DNA of 64,000 nucleotides from Zestomonas insulae (GTDB taxonomy: Bacteria; Pseudomonadota; Gammaproteobacteria; Pseudomonadales; Pseudomonadaceae). The stretch spans positions 186,001 to 250,000 of the forward strand of contig NZ_JAFEUP010000004.1 of assembly GCF_016901015.1 (NCBI RefSeq), given 5' to 3'. This document shows, piece after piece, positions 9,400 through 21,369 of the stretch. Positions within the stretch are counted from its first letter, which is position 1, and each line of letters begins with the position of its first letter. The notes below the pieces were generated by a model that saw nothing but the letters and a program-made list of their open reading frames with translations, was not told the DNA's origin and made no database searches. The translations under genes were made by a program, and so were the position numbers.

Positions 9400-11958
9400 A
9401 TGAACTCCATCGTCACTCCGATCAAGAGCGAAACCCTGATCGTCATCGGCAACGGCATGGTCGGCCACCACTGTGTCGAGCAGTTGATTGAACGCGGCGC
9501 CCTGGGCCACTACCAGGTGCACGTGTACGGCGAAGAACGCCAACGCGCCTACGACCGCGTGCACCTCTCCGAATACTTCGGCGGCAAGGATGCCGAAGCG
9601 CTGGCCCTCGGTGACGCCGAGCTGTACGCCCGCCACGGCGTGCACCTGCACCTCGACGAAGCGGTGCTGGAGATCGACCGCGAGCGCAAGCAAGTGGTCA
9701 CCCGCAGCGGCCGGCGCAGCTACGACCGTCTGGTGCTTGCCACTGGCTCCTACCCCTTCGTGCCGCCGATTCCCGGTGCCGAGGGCAATTCGCGACTGGT
9801 CTACCGCACCCTCGACGATCTCGACGCGATTCGTAACGCCGCCGCCAATGCGCGCCGTGGCGTGGTGGTCGGTGGCGGCTTGCTCGGCCTGGAAGCGGCC
9901 AACGCATTGAAGTCGCTCGGCCTGGAAGCCCACGTGGTGGAGTTCGCCCCACGACTGATGCCGATGCAACTGGATGCCGATGGCGGCGCCGCGCTGCGCG
10001 CGCGGATTGAAGCCCTCGGTGTTGGCGTACACCTGTCGCGTGCCACTCAGGACATCGTGATTGGCGAGGACTACGCCTACCGGATGAACTTCAACGACGG
10101 CGAATACCTCGAGACTGACCTGATCGTGTTCTCCGCCGGCATTCGTCCGCAGGATGCCCTGGGTCGCAGCGCCGGCCTGGAGATCGCCGCGCGCGGCGGC
10201 GTGGTGATCGACAACGACTGCCGCACCAGTGACCCGGCGATCTACGCCATCGGCGAATGCGCCTCGTGGAACGGCAGCATCTTCGGCCTGGTCGCCCCCG
10301 GCTACACCATGGCGCGCAACCTCGCTGCGCAGCTGGTTGGCCAGGCGCACGAGCCGTTCACTGGCGCCGACATGTCGACCAAGCTCAAGCTGCTCGGCGT
10401 CGACGTCGGCTCTATCGGCGATGCCCACGCTGCCACGCCGGGCGCCAAGAGTTACCGCTACATCGACGAAGCCAACGCCAGCTACCGCCGCCTGGTCGTC
10501 TCGCCGGACGGCAAGCACGTGATCGGCGCAGTGCTGGTCGGTGACAACAGCTACTACGACACCCTGCTGCAGTACGCGCAGAACGGCATCAAGCTGCCGC
10601 AGGACCCATCCAGCCTGATCCTGCCGCTCTCCGATGGCGCGCCGACCCTCGGCGCCGACGCGCTGCCGGACACCGCGACCATCTGCTCCTGCCACAACGT
10701 CAGCAAGGGCGCGGTGTGCTGCCAGGTCGACGCGGGCATCACTGACCTCGGCGAACTCAAGGCGGTGACCAAGGCCGGCACCGGCTGCGGCGGTTGCAGC
10801 GCGCTGCTCAAGCAGGTCTTCGAGCACGAACTGAGTGCCCGTGGCGTGGCCGTCGACAAGAGCCTCTGCGAACACTTCGCCCACACCCGCCAGGAGCTGT
10901 ACGCCATCGTGCGCGTGGAAGGCGTGCTGAGCTTCGAGGAGCTGCTCGCCAAGCACGGCCGCGGCCACACTGGTTGCGACATCTGCAAACCGGCGGTCGG
11001 TTCGATTCTCGCCTCGTGCTGGAACCAGTCGATCACCGACCCGGCGCTGGTGCCGTTGCAGGACACCAACGACACCTTCATGGCCAACATGCAGAAGAAC
11101 GGCACCTACTCGGTGGTGCCGCGCATTCCCGGCGGCGAAATCACCCCGGACGGGTTGATCGCCATCGGCGCGGTGGCGAAGAAATACGACCTGTACACCA
11201 AGATCACCGGCGGCCAGCGCATCGACCTGTTCGGCGCGCAGCTGCACGAGCTGCCGGACATCTGGGCCGAGCTGATCGCCGCCGGCTTCGAGACCGGCCA
11301 CGCCTACGGCAAGTCGCTGCGCACGGTGAAATCCTGCGTCGGCAGCACCTGGTGCCGCTACGGCGTGCAGGACAGCGTGGGCATGGCGCTGCTGCTGGAG
11401 AATCGCTACAAGGGCCTGCGCTCGCCGCACAAGATCAAGTTCGCCGTCTCCGGCTGCACCCGCGAATGCGCCGAAGCGCAGAGCAAGGACGTCGGCGTGA
11501 TCGCCACCGAGAAAGGCTGGAACCTGTATGTCTGCGGCAACGGCGGCATGCGCCCGCGGCACGCCGAACTGTTCGCCACCGACCTGGATGACGCCGGGCT
11601 GGTCCGCGCCATCGACCGCTTCCTGATGTTCTACGTGCGCACCGCCGACAAGCTGCAACGCACGTCAGTGTGGCGCGAAAGCCTGGAAGGCGGCCTCGAC
11701 TACCTCAAGGCAGTGATCCTCGACGACAGCCTCGGCCTCGGCGCCGAACTCGAGGCGCAGATGCAGCTGGTGGTCGACCGCTACGAGTGCGAATGGGCCA
11801 ACGCCATCCAGGACCCGGAGAAGCTCAAGCGCTTCCGCACTTTCGTCAACGACCGGCGCGGCGATCCGGACATCCACTTCGTCAAGGAACGCGGCCAGCG
11901 GCGCCCGCTGCTGGCCTCCGAACTCCACCTGATCCCCGTCACCGAGGAGGTGCTCTGA
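9400..11958 (+). CDS. nirB: assimilatory nitrite reductase [NAD(P)H] large subunit
   Basis: 852 residues. FAD/NAD(P)H domains come first (VIGNGMVGHH near 12; LVLATGSYPF; VVVGGGLLGLEAANAL near 150; YAIGECASW). Next are BFD-like [2Fe-2S] segments (CSCHNVSKG with GTGCGGC, about 430-465, and HTGCDICKP near 525). The C-terminal sirohaem/[4Fe-4S] reductase part carries CVGSTWC and CTREC ligands. It reduces nitrite to ammonium with NirD in the cytoplasm. Start ATG 9400, length as usual. Expression should depend on RpoN and on the ANTAR leader just upstream. Confidence 0.97.
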   Translation: MNSIVTPIKSETLIVIGNGMVGHHCVEQLIERGALGHYQVHVYGEERQRAYDRVHLSEYFGGKDAEALALGDAELYARHGVHLHLDEAVLEIDRERKQVVTRSGRRSYDRLVLATGSYPFVPPIPGAEGNSRLVYRTLDDLDAIRNAAANARRGVVVGGGLLGLEAANALKSLGLEAHVVEFAPRLMPMQLDADGGAALRARIEALGVGVHLSRATQDIVIGEDYAYRMNFNDGEYLETDLIVFSAGIRPQDALGRSAGLEIAARGGVVIDNDCRTSDPAIYAIGECASWNGSIFGLVAPGYTMARNLAAQLVGQAHEPFTGADMSTKLKLLGVDVGSIGDAHAATPGAKSYRYIDEANASYRRLVVSPDGKHVIGAVLVGDNSYYDTLLQYAQNGIKLPQDPSSLILPLSDGAPTLGADALPDTATICSCHNVSKGAVCCQVDAGITDLGELKAVTKAGTGCGGCSALLKQVFEHELSARGVAVDKSLCEHFAHTRQELYAIVRVEGVLSFEELLAKHGRGHTGCDICKPAVGSILASCWNQSITDPALVPLQDTNDTFMANMQKNGTYSVVPRIPGGEITPDGLIAIGAVAKKYDLYTKITGGQRIDLFGAQLHELPDIWAELIAAGFETGHAYGKSLRTVKSCVGSTWCRYGVQDSVGMALLLENRYKGLRSPHKIKFAVSGCTRECAEAQSKDVGVIATEKGWNLYVCGNGGMRPRHAELFATDLDDAGLVRAIDRFLMFYVRTADKLQRTSVWRESLEGGLDYLKAVILDDSLGLGAELEAQMQLVVDRYECEWANAIQDPEKLKRFRTFVNDRRGDPDIHFVKERGQRRPLLASELHLIPVTEEVL

Positions 11959-12341
11959 TGAGCCAGTCCAATGTCGTGCGTATCGCGTCTTCCGCGCTGT
12001 CCTGGCAACCGCTGTGCCGCAGCCAGGACCTGGTGGCCAACTCCGGCGTGGTGGCCTGGCTGGATGGCGCGCAGATCGCCCTGTTCCACCTGCCACATAC
12101 CGTGGACGGCGAGCAGCTGTTCGCCATCGACAACCGCGACCCGAAATCCGGCGCCAACGTGATCGGCCGCGGCATCGTCGGCCAGCTCAAGGGCGATCTG
12201 GTGATCGCCTCGCCGCTGTACAAGCAGCACTACCGCCTGGCGGACGGCAGCTGCCTGGAATACCCGGAACAGCGCCTGCGCGTCTGGCCGGTGCGACTGA
12301 ACGGCGATGCCGTGGAAATCGGCGTGGCCAGCCAGGCCTGA
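11958..12341 (+). CDS. nirD: nitrite reductase small subunit
   Basis: 127 residues with a Rieske-type fold (LVANSGVVAWLDG, ALFHLPH, LFAIDNRDPKSGANVIGRG, IASPLYKQHYRL). The Cys-His cluster ligands of true Rieske proteins are absent at both expected sites (NRDP and SPLYKQHY), as is usual for NirD. It partners NirB. The ATG at 11958 overlaps the nirB stop (ATGA type). No nitrate reductase or nitrate transporter gene follows in this window. Confidence 0.95.
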   Translation: MSQSNVVRIASSALSWQPLCRSQDLVANSGVVAWLDGAQIALFHLPHTVDGEQLFAIDNRDPKSGANVIGRGIVGQLKGDLVIASPLYKQHYRLADGSCLEYPEQRLRVWPVRLNGDAVEIGVASQA

Positions 12342-12374
12342 CGACGCGGGACGCAGGAACCGCCCTTCGAGCCT

Positions 12375-12463
12375 CGTAGGATGGGTTGAGACGCGTAGCG
12401 CCGATACCCATCATCGCCGTGATGGGTATCGCTCCGCTCAACCTAGGCCCCACCCATCCTACG
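12375..12463. repeat. long imperfect inverted repeat between nirD and glgB
   Basis: CGTAGGATGGGTTGAG at 12375-12390 is answered by CTCAAC...CACCCATCCTACG ending at 12463, with an inner palindrome GATACCCATC / GATGGGTATC around 12402-12430. The right arm carries an 8-base insertion. Motifs of the form CGTAGGATGGGTTGAG are dispersed in many Pseudomonas genomes (recollection). It sits between convergent genes and may aid termination. Confidence 0.7.
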
Positions 12464-12469
12464 GGCTGG

Positions 12470-12489
12470 GTCCCCGCCTACGCGGGGAC
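12470..12489. repeat. short palindromic repeat (GTCCCCGC hairpin)
   Basis: GTCCCCGC (12470-12477), loop CTAC, GCGGGGAC (12482-12489): a perfect 8-bp hairpin of a type common between genes in GC-rich gammaproteobacteria. It follows the longer inverted repeat directly and separates the convergent nirD and glgB genes. There is no T run, so it is not a clear intrinsic terminator. Confidence 0.6.
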
Positions 12490-12507
12490 GACGGGGTGGA
12501 TGGGCGA

Positions 12508-14699
12508 TCACGAGCTCTCGGGACGCAGGATCAAGGTGCCGAGCGGCGGCAGATCGAGAACCAGCGAATAGGCCTCACCATGGCTGACCGCCTCTTCGGC
12601 CGTCAGCTCGCCCTGGCTGCCAGCCGCGGAGCCGGCGTAGCGCTCGGCGTCGCTATTCAGTGCCACGGCCCAGTTGCCGGCCAGCGGCACACCGATGCGG
12701 TAGCCCAGGCGCGGCGTCGGGGTGAAGTTATGCACCACCAGCAGCGGCATGCCGTCCTCGCCCTTGCGTAGCCAGGCGTACACGCTGTTGGCCTTGTCGT
12801 CGCCGATCAGCCACTGGAAGCCCTCTGCCTGCCCGTCCAGCTGATGCAGCGCACACTGGTGGCGGTACAGGTAGTTGAGGTCGCCGACCAGGTTCTGCAC
12901 GCCCTGATGCTCGCCGTACATCAACAGGTACCAGTCCAGCGGGTGGTCATGGCTCCATTCGCGCCACTGGCCGAACTCGCAGCCCATGAACAGCAGCTTC
13001 TTGCCCGGATGGCTCCACATGAAGCTCAGGTACAGGCGCAGGTTGGCGAATTTCTGCCAGCGGTCGCCGGGCATCTTGTCCAGCAACGAACGCTTGCCGT
13101 GCACCACCTCGTCGTGGGAGATCGGCAGGATGAAGTGCTCGGAAAACGCGTAGAGCAGGCCGAAGGTCAGCTGGTGATGGTGATGCCCGCGGTACAGCGG
13201 GTCCTCGCTGGCGTACTTGAGGCTGTCGTGCATCCAGCCCATGTTCCACTTGTAGGCGAAGCCCAGGCCGCCCTCGCGGGTCGGTCGGCTGACGCCTGGC
13301 CAGGCCGTGGACTCCTCGGCGATCACCAGCGCGCCGGGCACCTCGGTGGCGACCACGTCATTGAGGTGGCGCAGGAAGTCGATCGCCTCGAGGTTCTCGC
13401 GGCCGCCGTGGCGGTTGGGAATCCACTCGCCGTCCTTGCGCGAGTAGTCGCGGTAGAGCATCGAGGCCACCGCGTCCACGCGCAGCCCGTCGATGTGGTA
13501 GACGCGCAGCCAGTGCAGCGCCGAGGCCAGCATGAAGCCGTGCACCTCGGTACGCCCGAGGTTGTAGATGTAGGTGTCCCAGTCCTGGTGGAAGCCCTCG
13601 TAGGGGTGCTGGTACTCGTACAGCGCGGTGCCGTCGAAGCGCCCCAGACCGTGCGAATCGGTGGGGAAATGCGCCGGCACCCAGTCGAGGATCACCCCGA
13701 TGCCGGCCTGGTGGCAGGCATCGACGAAGGCGGCGAACTCCTGCGGCGTGCCGTAGCGCGCGGTCGGCGCAAACTGCGACAGCGGCTGATAGCCCCACGA
13801 GCCACCGAACGGGTGTTCCATCACCGGCAGCAGCTCGATATGGGTGAAGCCGAGCTGAGTGACGTAGGGAATCAGCTGCTCGCCCAGCTCGCGCCAACCC
13901 AGCAGCTGGCCTTCGCCCTCGCCTTCGCGGCGCCAGGAACCGGCATGCACCTCGTAGATCGACAGCGGCTGGTTGTGCGCCTGGTGTGCCTGGCGCGCGT
14001 CCATCCAGGCCTGGTCGTGCCAGTCGAAGTGCAGCGGCGGCGCGACCACCGAGCCGGTCGCCGGCGGCAGCTCGGTGGCCAGCGCCAGTGGGTCGGCCTT
14101 CAGCGGCAGCAGGCCGTTCTGGCCGAGAATCTCGAATTTGTACGCTTCGCCAGCCTGCAGGCGCGGCACGAACAGCTCCCAGATGCCCGCCGGATGGCGC
14201 AGGCGCATGGGGTGGCGGCGGCCATCCCAGACGTTGAAGGCGCCCACCACCGAGACGCGCCGGGCGTTCGGCGCCCACACCGAGAAGCGCACGCCGGAGA
14301 TGCCGTCGTGGCTGGCCAACTGCGCGCCGAACACCTGGCCCATGGTGCGGTGATTGCCCTCGTTGAACAGGTACAGGTCCATGTCGCCGAGCAGTGCGCC
14401 GAAGGCATAGGGGTCTTCGGTCTCCTGCTCGCCGATCGCCCAGTGGATGCGCAAGCGGTACGGGCGCTGCGGCGCCTGGGTGAAACGGAACAGCCCCGGC
14501 GTCTGGTCCTGCTGCATGTCGCCCAGGGTTGCGCCGCTTTCGCCGTCCAGTAGCTCGACGCGCAATGCGGTCGGCAGGTAGGTGCGAATCACTCGCCCAT
14601 CCGACTCATCGTGCGGGCCGAGGTAAGCGAACGGATCACCGTGCTCGGCGCGCACCAGGGCCTGGATGTGCTGGCGCTCGTCGTACGCCGCGTTATCGC

Positions 14700-14703
<4 letters not shown>
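12508..14703 (-). CDS. glgB: 1,4-alpha-glucan branching enzyme GlgB
   Basis: 731-residue GH13 enzyme that forms alpha-1,6 branches in alpha-glucan. N-terminal domains N1 and CBM48 ([17 protein letters not shown] near 145) precede the barrel, which holds [22 protein letters not shown] (nucleophile Asp), [12 protein letters not shown] (acid/base Glu) and [12 protein letters not shown]. The ATG at 14703 overlaps the treS stop (ATGA) and has GGGAG nine bases upstream; a GTG at 14712 is too close to that site. Third gene of glgE-treS-glgB, where it branches polymer extended by GlgE. Confidence 0.97.
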
Positions 14704-18017
<3,314 letters not shown>

Positions 18018-18027
18018 CGGGGGTCCT

Positions 18028-20070
18028 CTATTTGGCGGCCGGCGCCGCGGGCGCTGCCACGTCGCCGGGCACGCGGATGCGCCAGATGCCGAACGGCAGC
18101 ACCCAGGGCTCGATGCGCATCCACTGCACTTTGCCGTACCAGGTCCAGGTGTGGCCGTTCATCAGGTCTTCGCCCTCGGTCGCCGCATCATCGGCCAGGC
18201 CCAGTTCCCACAGCGGCAGCTCGAAATGCGCCTCCTGGGCGTTGTGCGGGTCGAGGCTGATGGCGACCAGGATGAAGTTGCTTCGGTCCGCGCTGCGCTT
18301 GCCGAAGTACAGGATGTGCTCGTTCCAGGCCGTGTAGGCCTGGAAGCCGAGGTGCGTCTGCAACGCCGGGTTCTGCCGGCGGATGCGGTTGAGCTGGGCG
18401 ATCTCCGCGACGATGTTGCCCGGCGCCCGGTAATCGCGAATGCGTAGCTGGTACTTCTCCGAGTCGAGGTATTCCTCCTTGCCCGGCACCGGTGCCGCCT
18501 CGCAGATCTCGAAGCCCGAGTACATACCCCACAGCCCCGAGCCCATGGTGGCCAGCGCAGCGCGGATCAGGAAGCCGGCGCGCCCGGAGGTCTGCAGGAA
18601 ATACGGGTTGATGTCCGGCGTGTTGACGAAGAAGTTCGGCCGGTAACACTCGCTGAGTGGCGCCTCGTTGAGCTCTTCCAGGTATTCCTGCAACTCGGCC
18701 TTGCTGTTGCGCCAGGTGAAGTAGGTGTAGCTCTGGCTGAAACCGACCTTGCCGAGGCGCGCCATCATCGCCGGGCGGGTGAATGCCTCGGCGAGGAAGA
18801 TGGTCTGCGGGTAGCGTCCGCGCACGTCCGCGATCAGCCACTCCCAGAACGGCAGCGGCTTGGTGTGCGGGTTGTCGACGCGAAACAGGCTGACGCCCTG
18901 CTCCACCCAGCCGACCACCACGTCGCGCAGTGCCAGCCACAGCTCCGGCATGGCGTCCGCCGCATAGAAGTCGACGTTGACGATGTCCTCGTACTTCTTC
19001 GGCGGGTTCTCCGCGTGGCGGATGCTGCCGTCCGGCCGCCAGCTGAACCAGCCGGGATGCTGCTTGAGCCAGGGATGGTCTGGCGAACATTGGATGGCGA
19101 AGTCCAGGGCGATCTCCAGGCCCTGCTCGCGGGCGGCGGCGACCAGTGCGCGGAAGTCCTCGAAGCTGCCCAACTCGGCATGCAGCGCCTCATGACCGCC
19201 CTCCTCGCTGCCGATCGCATACGGGCTGCCGGGATCGCCCTCGACGGTGGTCAGCGCGTTATTGCGGCCCTTTCGATGGGTGCGGCCGATCGGGTGGATC
19301 GGCGGGAAATACAGCACGTCGAAGCCCATCTCGGCGATTTCCGGCAGGCGTTCGATCACGTCGCGGAAGGTGCCGTGGCGCTGCTCGTCGTTGCTCGCCG
19401 AGCGCGGGAACAGCTCGTACCAGCTGGCGAACTCGGCGAGCCGCCGCTCGACCTCCAGCGGATACAGCGCGCTGCGCACCCGGTGCGGATGCGCTTCGAC
19501 CTGGGCCATCGCGCGCGCGGTCTCCGGTGCCAACAGCACACCGACGCGCCGATCCAGCGACTCGGTGTCGCGCAGCCGCGTCAGCACGCCCTGCAGCGCG
19601 GCGGCATGCTCACCGTGGGCGACCTTGGCCGATTTCTCCAGCAGCAACTCGCCCTCGTGCACTTCCAGGCTGATCGGCACGCCGGCGGCGTACTTCTTCT
19701 TCAATTCGTCGGCATAGGAGGCATACACGTCCCACCAGGCCTCCACGGCGAAAGCCAGCCGGCAGGCGCGCGGCGGGACGAAATGCGCCTCCCAGCGGTC
19801 ATTACCGAGCGGCTTGAGCGGCACATGCTGCCAGTCGCCGGCCGGCAGCTCGCGCCACACCACGCGGGCGCCGAGCTTGTCGTGGCCGTCGGCGATCAGC
19901 ACTGCACGTACCGTCAGCGTCCGCCCGGCGATGGCCTTGGCAGCGAAGCGACCGCCCTCCACCGTGGGGCTCACCGCCTCGATGGCGATGCGCGGCAGGT
20001 CGATGGCTTCCTCGATACGCAGGCTGCCTGAAAGGGTGTCGACGGGCTTGCGGTAGCTTTCCAGAGACAT
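18028..20070 (-). CDS. glgE: alpha-1,4-glucan:maltose-1-phosphate maltosyltransferase GlgE
   Basis: 680-residue GH13_3 enzyme adding maltosyl units from maltose-1-phosphate to alpha-glucan. Seen: an N-terminal beta domain, FPPIHPIGRTHRKGRNN, VSLFRVDNPHTKPLPFWEW (nucleophile Asp), IFLAEAFTRP (acid/base Glu) and VNTPDINPYF (third acid). The ATG at 20070 has AAGGAG eight bases upstream and is preferred over an in-frame start at 20088. First gene of glgE-treS-glgB; a candidate AlgU-type promoter lies about 95 bases upstream. Confidence 0.97.
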   Translation of the reverse strand: MSLESYRKPVDTLSGSLRIEEAIDLPRIAIEAVSPTVEGGRFAAKAIAGRTLTVRAVLIADGHDKLGARVVWRELPAGDWQHVPLKPLGNDRWEAHFVPPRACRLAFAVEAWWDVYASYADELKKKYAAGVPISLEVHEGELLLEKSAKVAHGEHAAALQGVLTRLRDTESLDRRVGVLLAPETARAMAQVEAHPHRVRSALYPLEVERRLAEFASWYELFPRSASNDEQRHGTFRDVIERLPEIAEMGFDVLYFPPIHPIGRTHRKGRNNALTTVEGDPGSPYAIGSEEGGHEALHAELGSFEDFRALVAAAREQGLEIALDFAIQCSPDHPWLKQHPGWFSWRPDGSIRHAENPPKKYEDIVNVDFYAADAMPELWLALRDVVVGWVEQGVSLFRVDNPHTKPLPFWEWLIADVRGRYPQTIFLAEAFTRPAMMARLGKVGFSQSYTYFTWRNSKAELQEYLEELNEAPLSECYRPNFFVNTPDINPYFLQTSGRAGFLIRAALATMGSGLWGMYSGFEICEAAPVPGKEEYLDSEKYQLRIRDYRAPGNIVAEIAQLNRIRRQNPALQTHLGFQAYTAWNEHILYFGKRSADRSNFILVAISLDPHNAQEAHFELPLWELGLADDAATEGEDLMNGHTWTWYGKVQWMRIEPWVLPFGIWRIRVPGDVAAPAAPAAK

Positions 20071-20164
20071 CGTCCGGCTCCTTGGCAACGCGACACGGCC
20101 CGGCTGCGGACAGCCGACCGCTGAAGTCGAAGGGATGTATGCGCCTAGCGCGACGCCTGTAAGT

Positions 20165-20192
20165 TCCGAACCCCGGGGCGCGGCAAAAGTTC
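20165..20192 (-). promoter_or_regulatory. candidate AlgU-type promoter of glgE-treS-glgB
   Basis: On the minus strand, GAACTT (20192-20187), a 17-base spacer and TCGGA (20169-20165). The -35 matches the AlgU consensus exactly and the -10 differs by one base. Transcription would begin near 20158, about 88 bases before the glgE ATG. The -35 region and following bases (AACTTTTGCCGCGCC) recur upstream of ku. Confidence 0.45.
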
Positions 20193-20217
20193 AGGCCGAT
20201 TGGCCGGCACGGCGCGC

Positions 20218-21078
20218 TCAGCCGTTGATCACGGTGCCGCCATTGATGTGAATCACCTGGCCGGTGACATAGCTGGAGTCCTCGCAGGCCAGGTAGACGT
20301 AGGCCGGCGCCACTTCCGCTGGCTGGCCGGGGCGCTTCATCGGCGTGTTGCCACCGAAGTGGGCGACCTTGTCGGCGTCGAAGGTCGAAGGGATCAACGG
20401 CGTCCAGATCGGCCCCGGCGCCACCGCATTGACCCGGATGCCACGCTCCGCCAGGTTCAGCGCCAACGAGCGGGTGTACGAGATGATCGCGCCCTTGCTC
20501 GACGAGTAATCGAGCAGCGTGGCGTTGCCCTTGTAGGCGGTGATCGAGCCGGTATTGATGATCGCCGCGCCTTCCTTCAGGTGCGGCAGTACCGCCTTGG
20601 TCAGCTGGAGCATCGCGAAGATGTTGGTGCGGAAGGTCTTCTCCCACTGCGCCTCGCTGATGTCTTCGAGGCGTTCCTGTGGGTGCTGTTCACCGGCATT
20701 GTTGACCAGCACGTCGATACGTCCCCACTTGGCCAGGGTGTCTTCCACCACTTCGCGGCAGAAGGCTTCCCTAGCGACATCCCCGGCGTGCAGCGCTACC
20801 TGGCGCCCGCGCTTCTCGATCTCCGTTTTGGTCTGCTCGGCGTCGGCGTGTTCGTCGAAGTACAGCAGCACGATATCCGCGCCCTCCTCGGCAAAATGCA
20901 CCGCCACCGCCCGACCAATCCCGCTATCGGCCCCGGTAATCACCGCCACCTTGCCCGCCAACTTGCCGGCCCCACGGTAGGTCGCGCGGATGTACAGCGG
21001 CTCGGGGTGCATGACCTTCTCTGAGCCGGGCTGGCGTTGCTGGTGTTGCGGCGGAAGGGTCTGTTTGCTGTCGGCCAT
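20218..21078 (-). CDS. short-chain dehydrogenase/reductase (YghA-like)
   Basis: 286-residue SDR with an N-terminal extension of about 40 residues (P/Q-rich, then PLYIRATYRGAGKLAGK). Cofactor motif TGADSGIGRA near 51, NNAG near 127, active-site Ser in NTGSITAYKG and the YSSSKGA Tyr/Lys pair near 190. The extension plus core matches the SDR subgroup that includes E. coli YghA and general-stress proteins. Likely an NAD(P)-dependent aldehyde or ketone reductase; substrate unknown. Transcribed away from the RidA gene. Confidence 0.93.
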   Translation of the reverse strand: MADSKQTLPPQHQQRQPGSEKVMHPEPLYIRATYRGAGKLAGKVAVITGADSGIGRAVAVHFAEEGADIVLLYFDEHADAEQTKTEIEKRGRQVALHAGDVAREAFCREVVEDTLAKWGRIDVLVNNAGEQHPQERLEDISEAQWEKTFRTNIFAMLQLTKAVLPHLKEGAAIINTGSITAYKGNATLLDYSSSKGAIISYTRSLALNLAERGIRVNAVAPGPIWTPLIPSTFDADKVAHFGGNTPMKRPGQPAEVAPAYVYLACEDSSYVTGQVIHINGGTVING

Positions 21079-21208
21079 CTCGGTCTCCGGGGGCTGGAGG
21101 GGATACAGGGATGACCTGAGGCAGAGGGATGGGGTTCATGAAGAATCGGCCATAGCACGCAGCTCGTCGCACCCAGAGGCGGCGCAATGGCGCAGCGCAG
21201 AGCGGCCA

Positions 21209-21216
21209 CTACACTT
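21209..21216 (+). promoter_or_regulatory. candidate RpoS-type -10 element for the RidA gene
   Basis: CTACACTT at 21209-21216 matches the sigma-38 extended -10 (KCTACACTTAA) at the core. It would give a leader of about 145 bases before the ATG at 21370. Single short motif, in a 291-base divergent region (21079-21369) that otherwise shows nothing clear. Confidence 0.3.
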
Positions 21217-21369
21217 CCACCCGATCCATGACGTACTCCCGGGCACCGAGCAGTCTGCCCGCGTGGGCTGGATGTCCCCCACCGGATAGACGGTGGCAAT
21301 TTTCGATAGCGACGTGGGATAGGTGTCGGTCACGCCGCCCACAAGTCCCAGTCCTAAAGGGGTACAACC

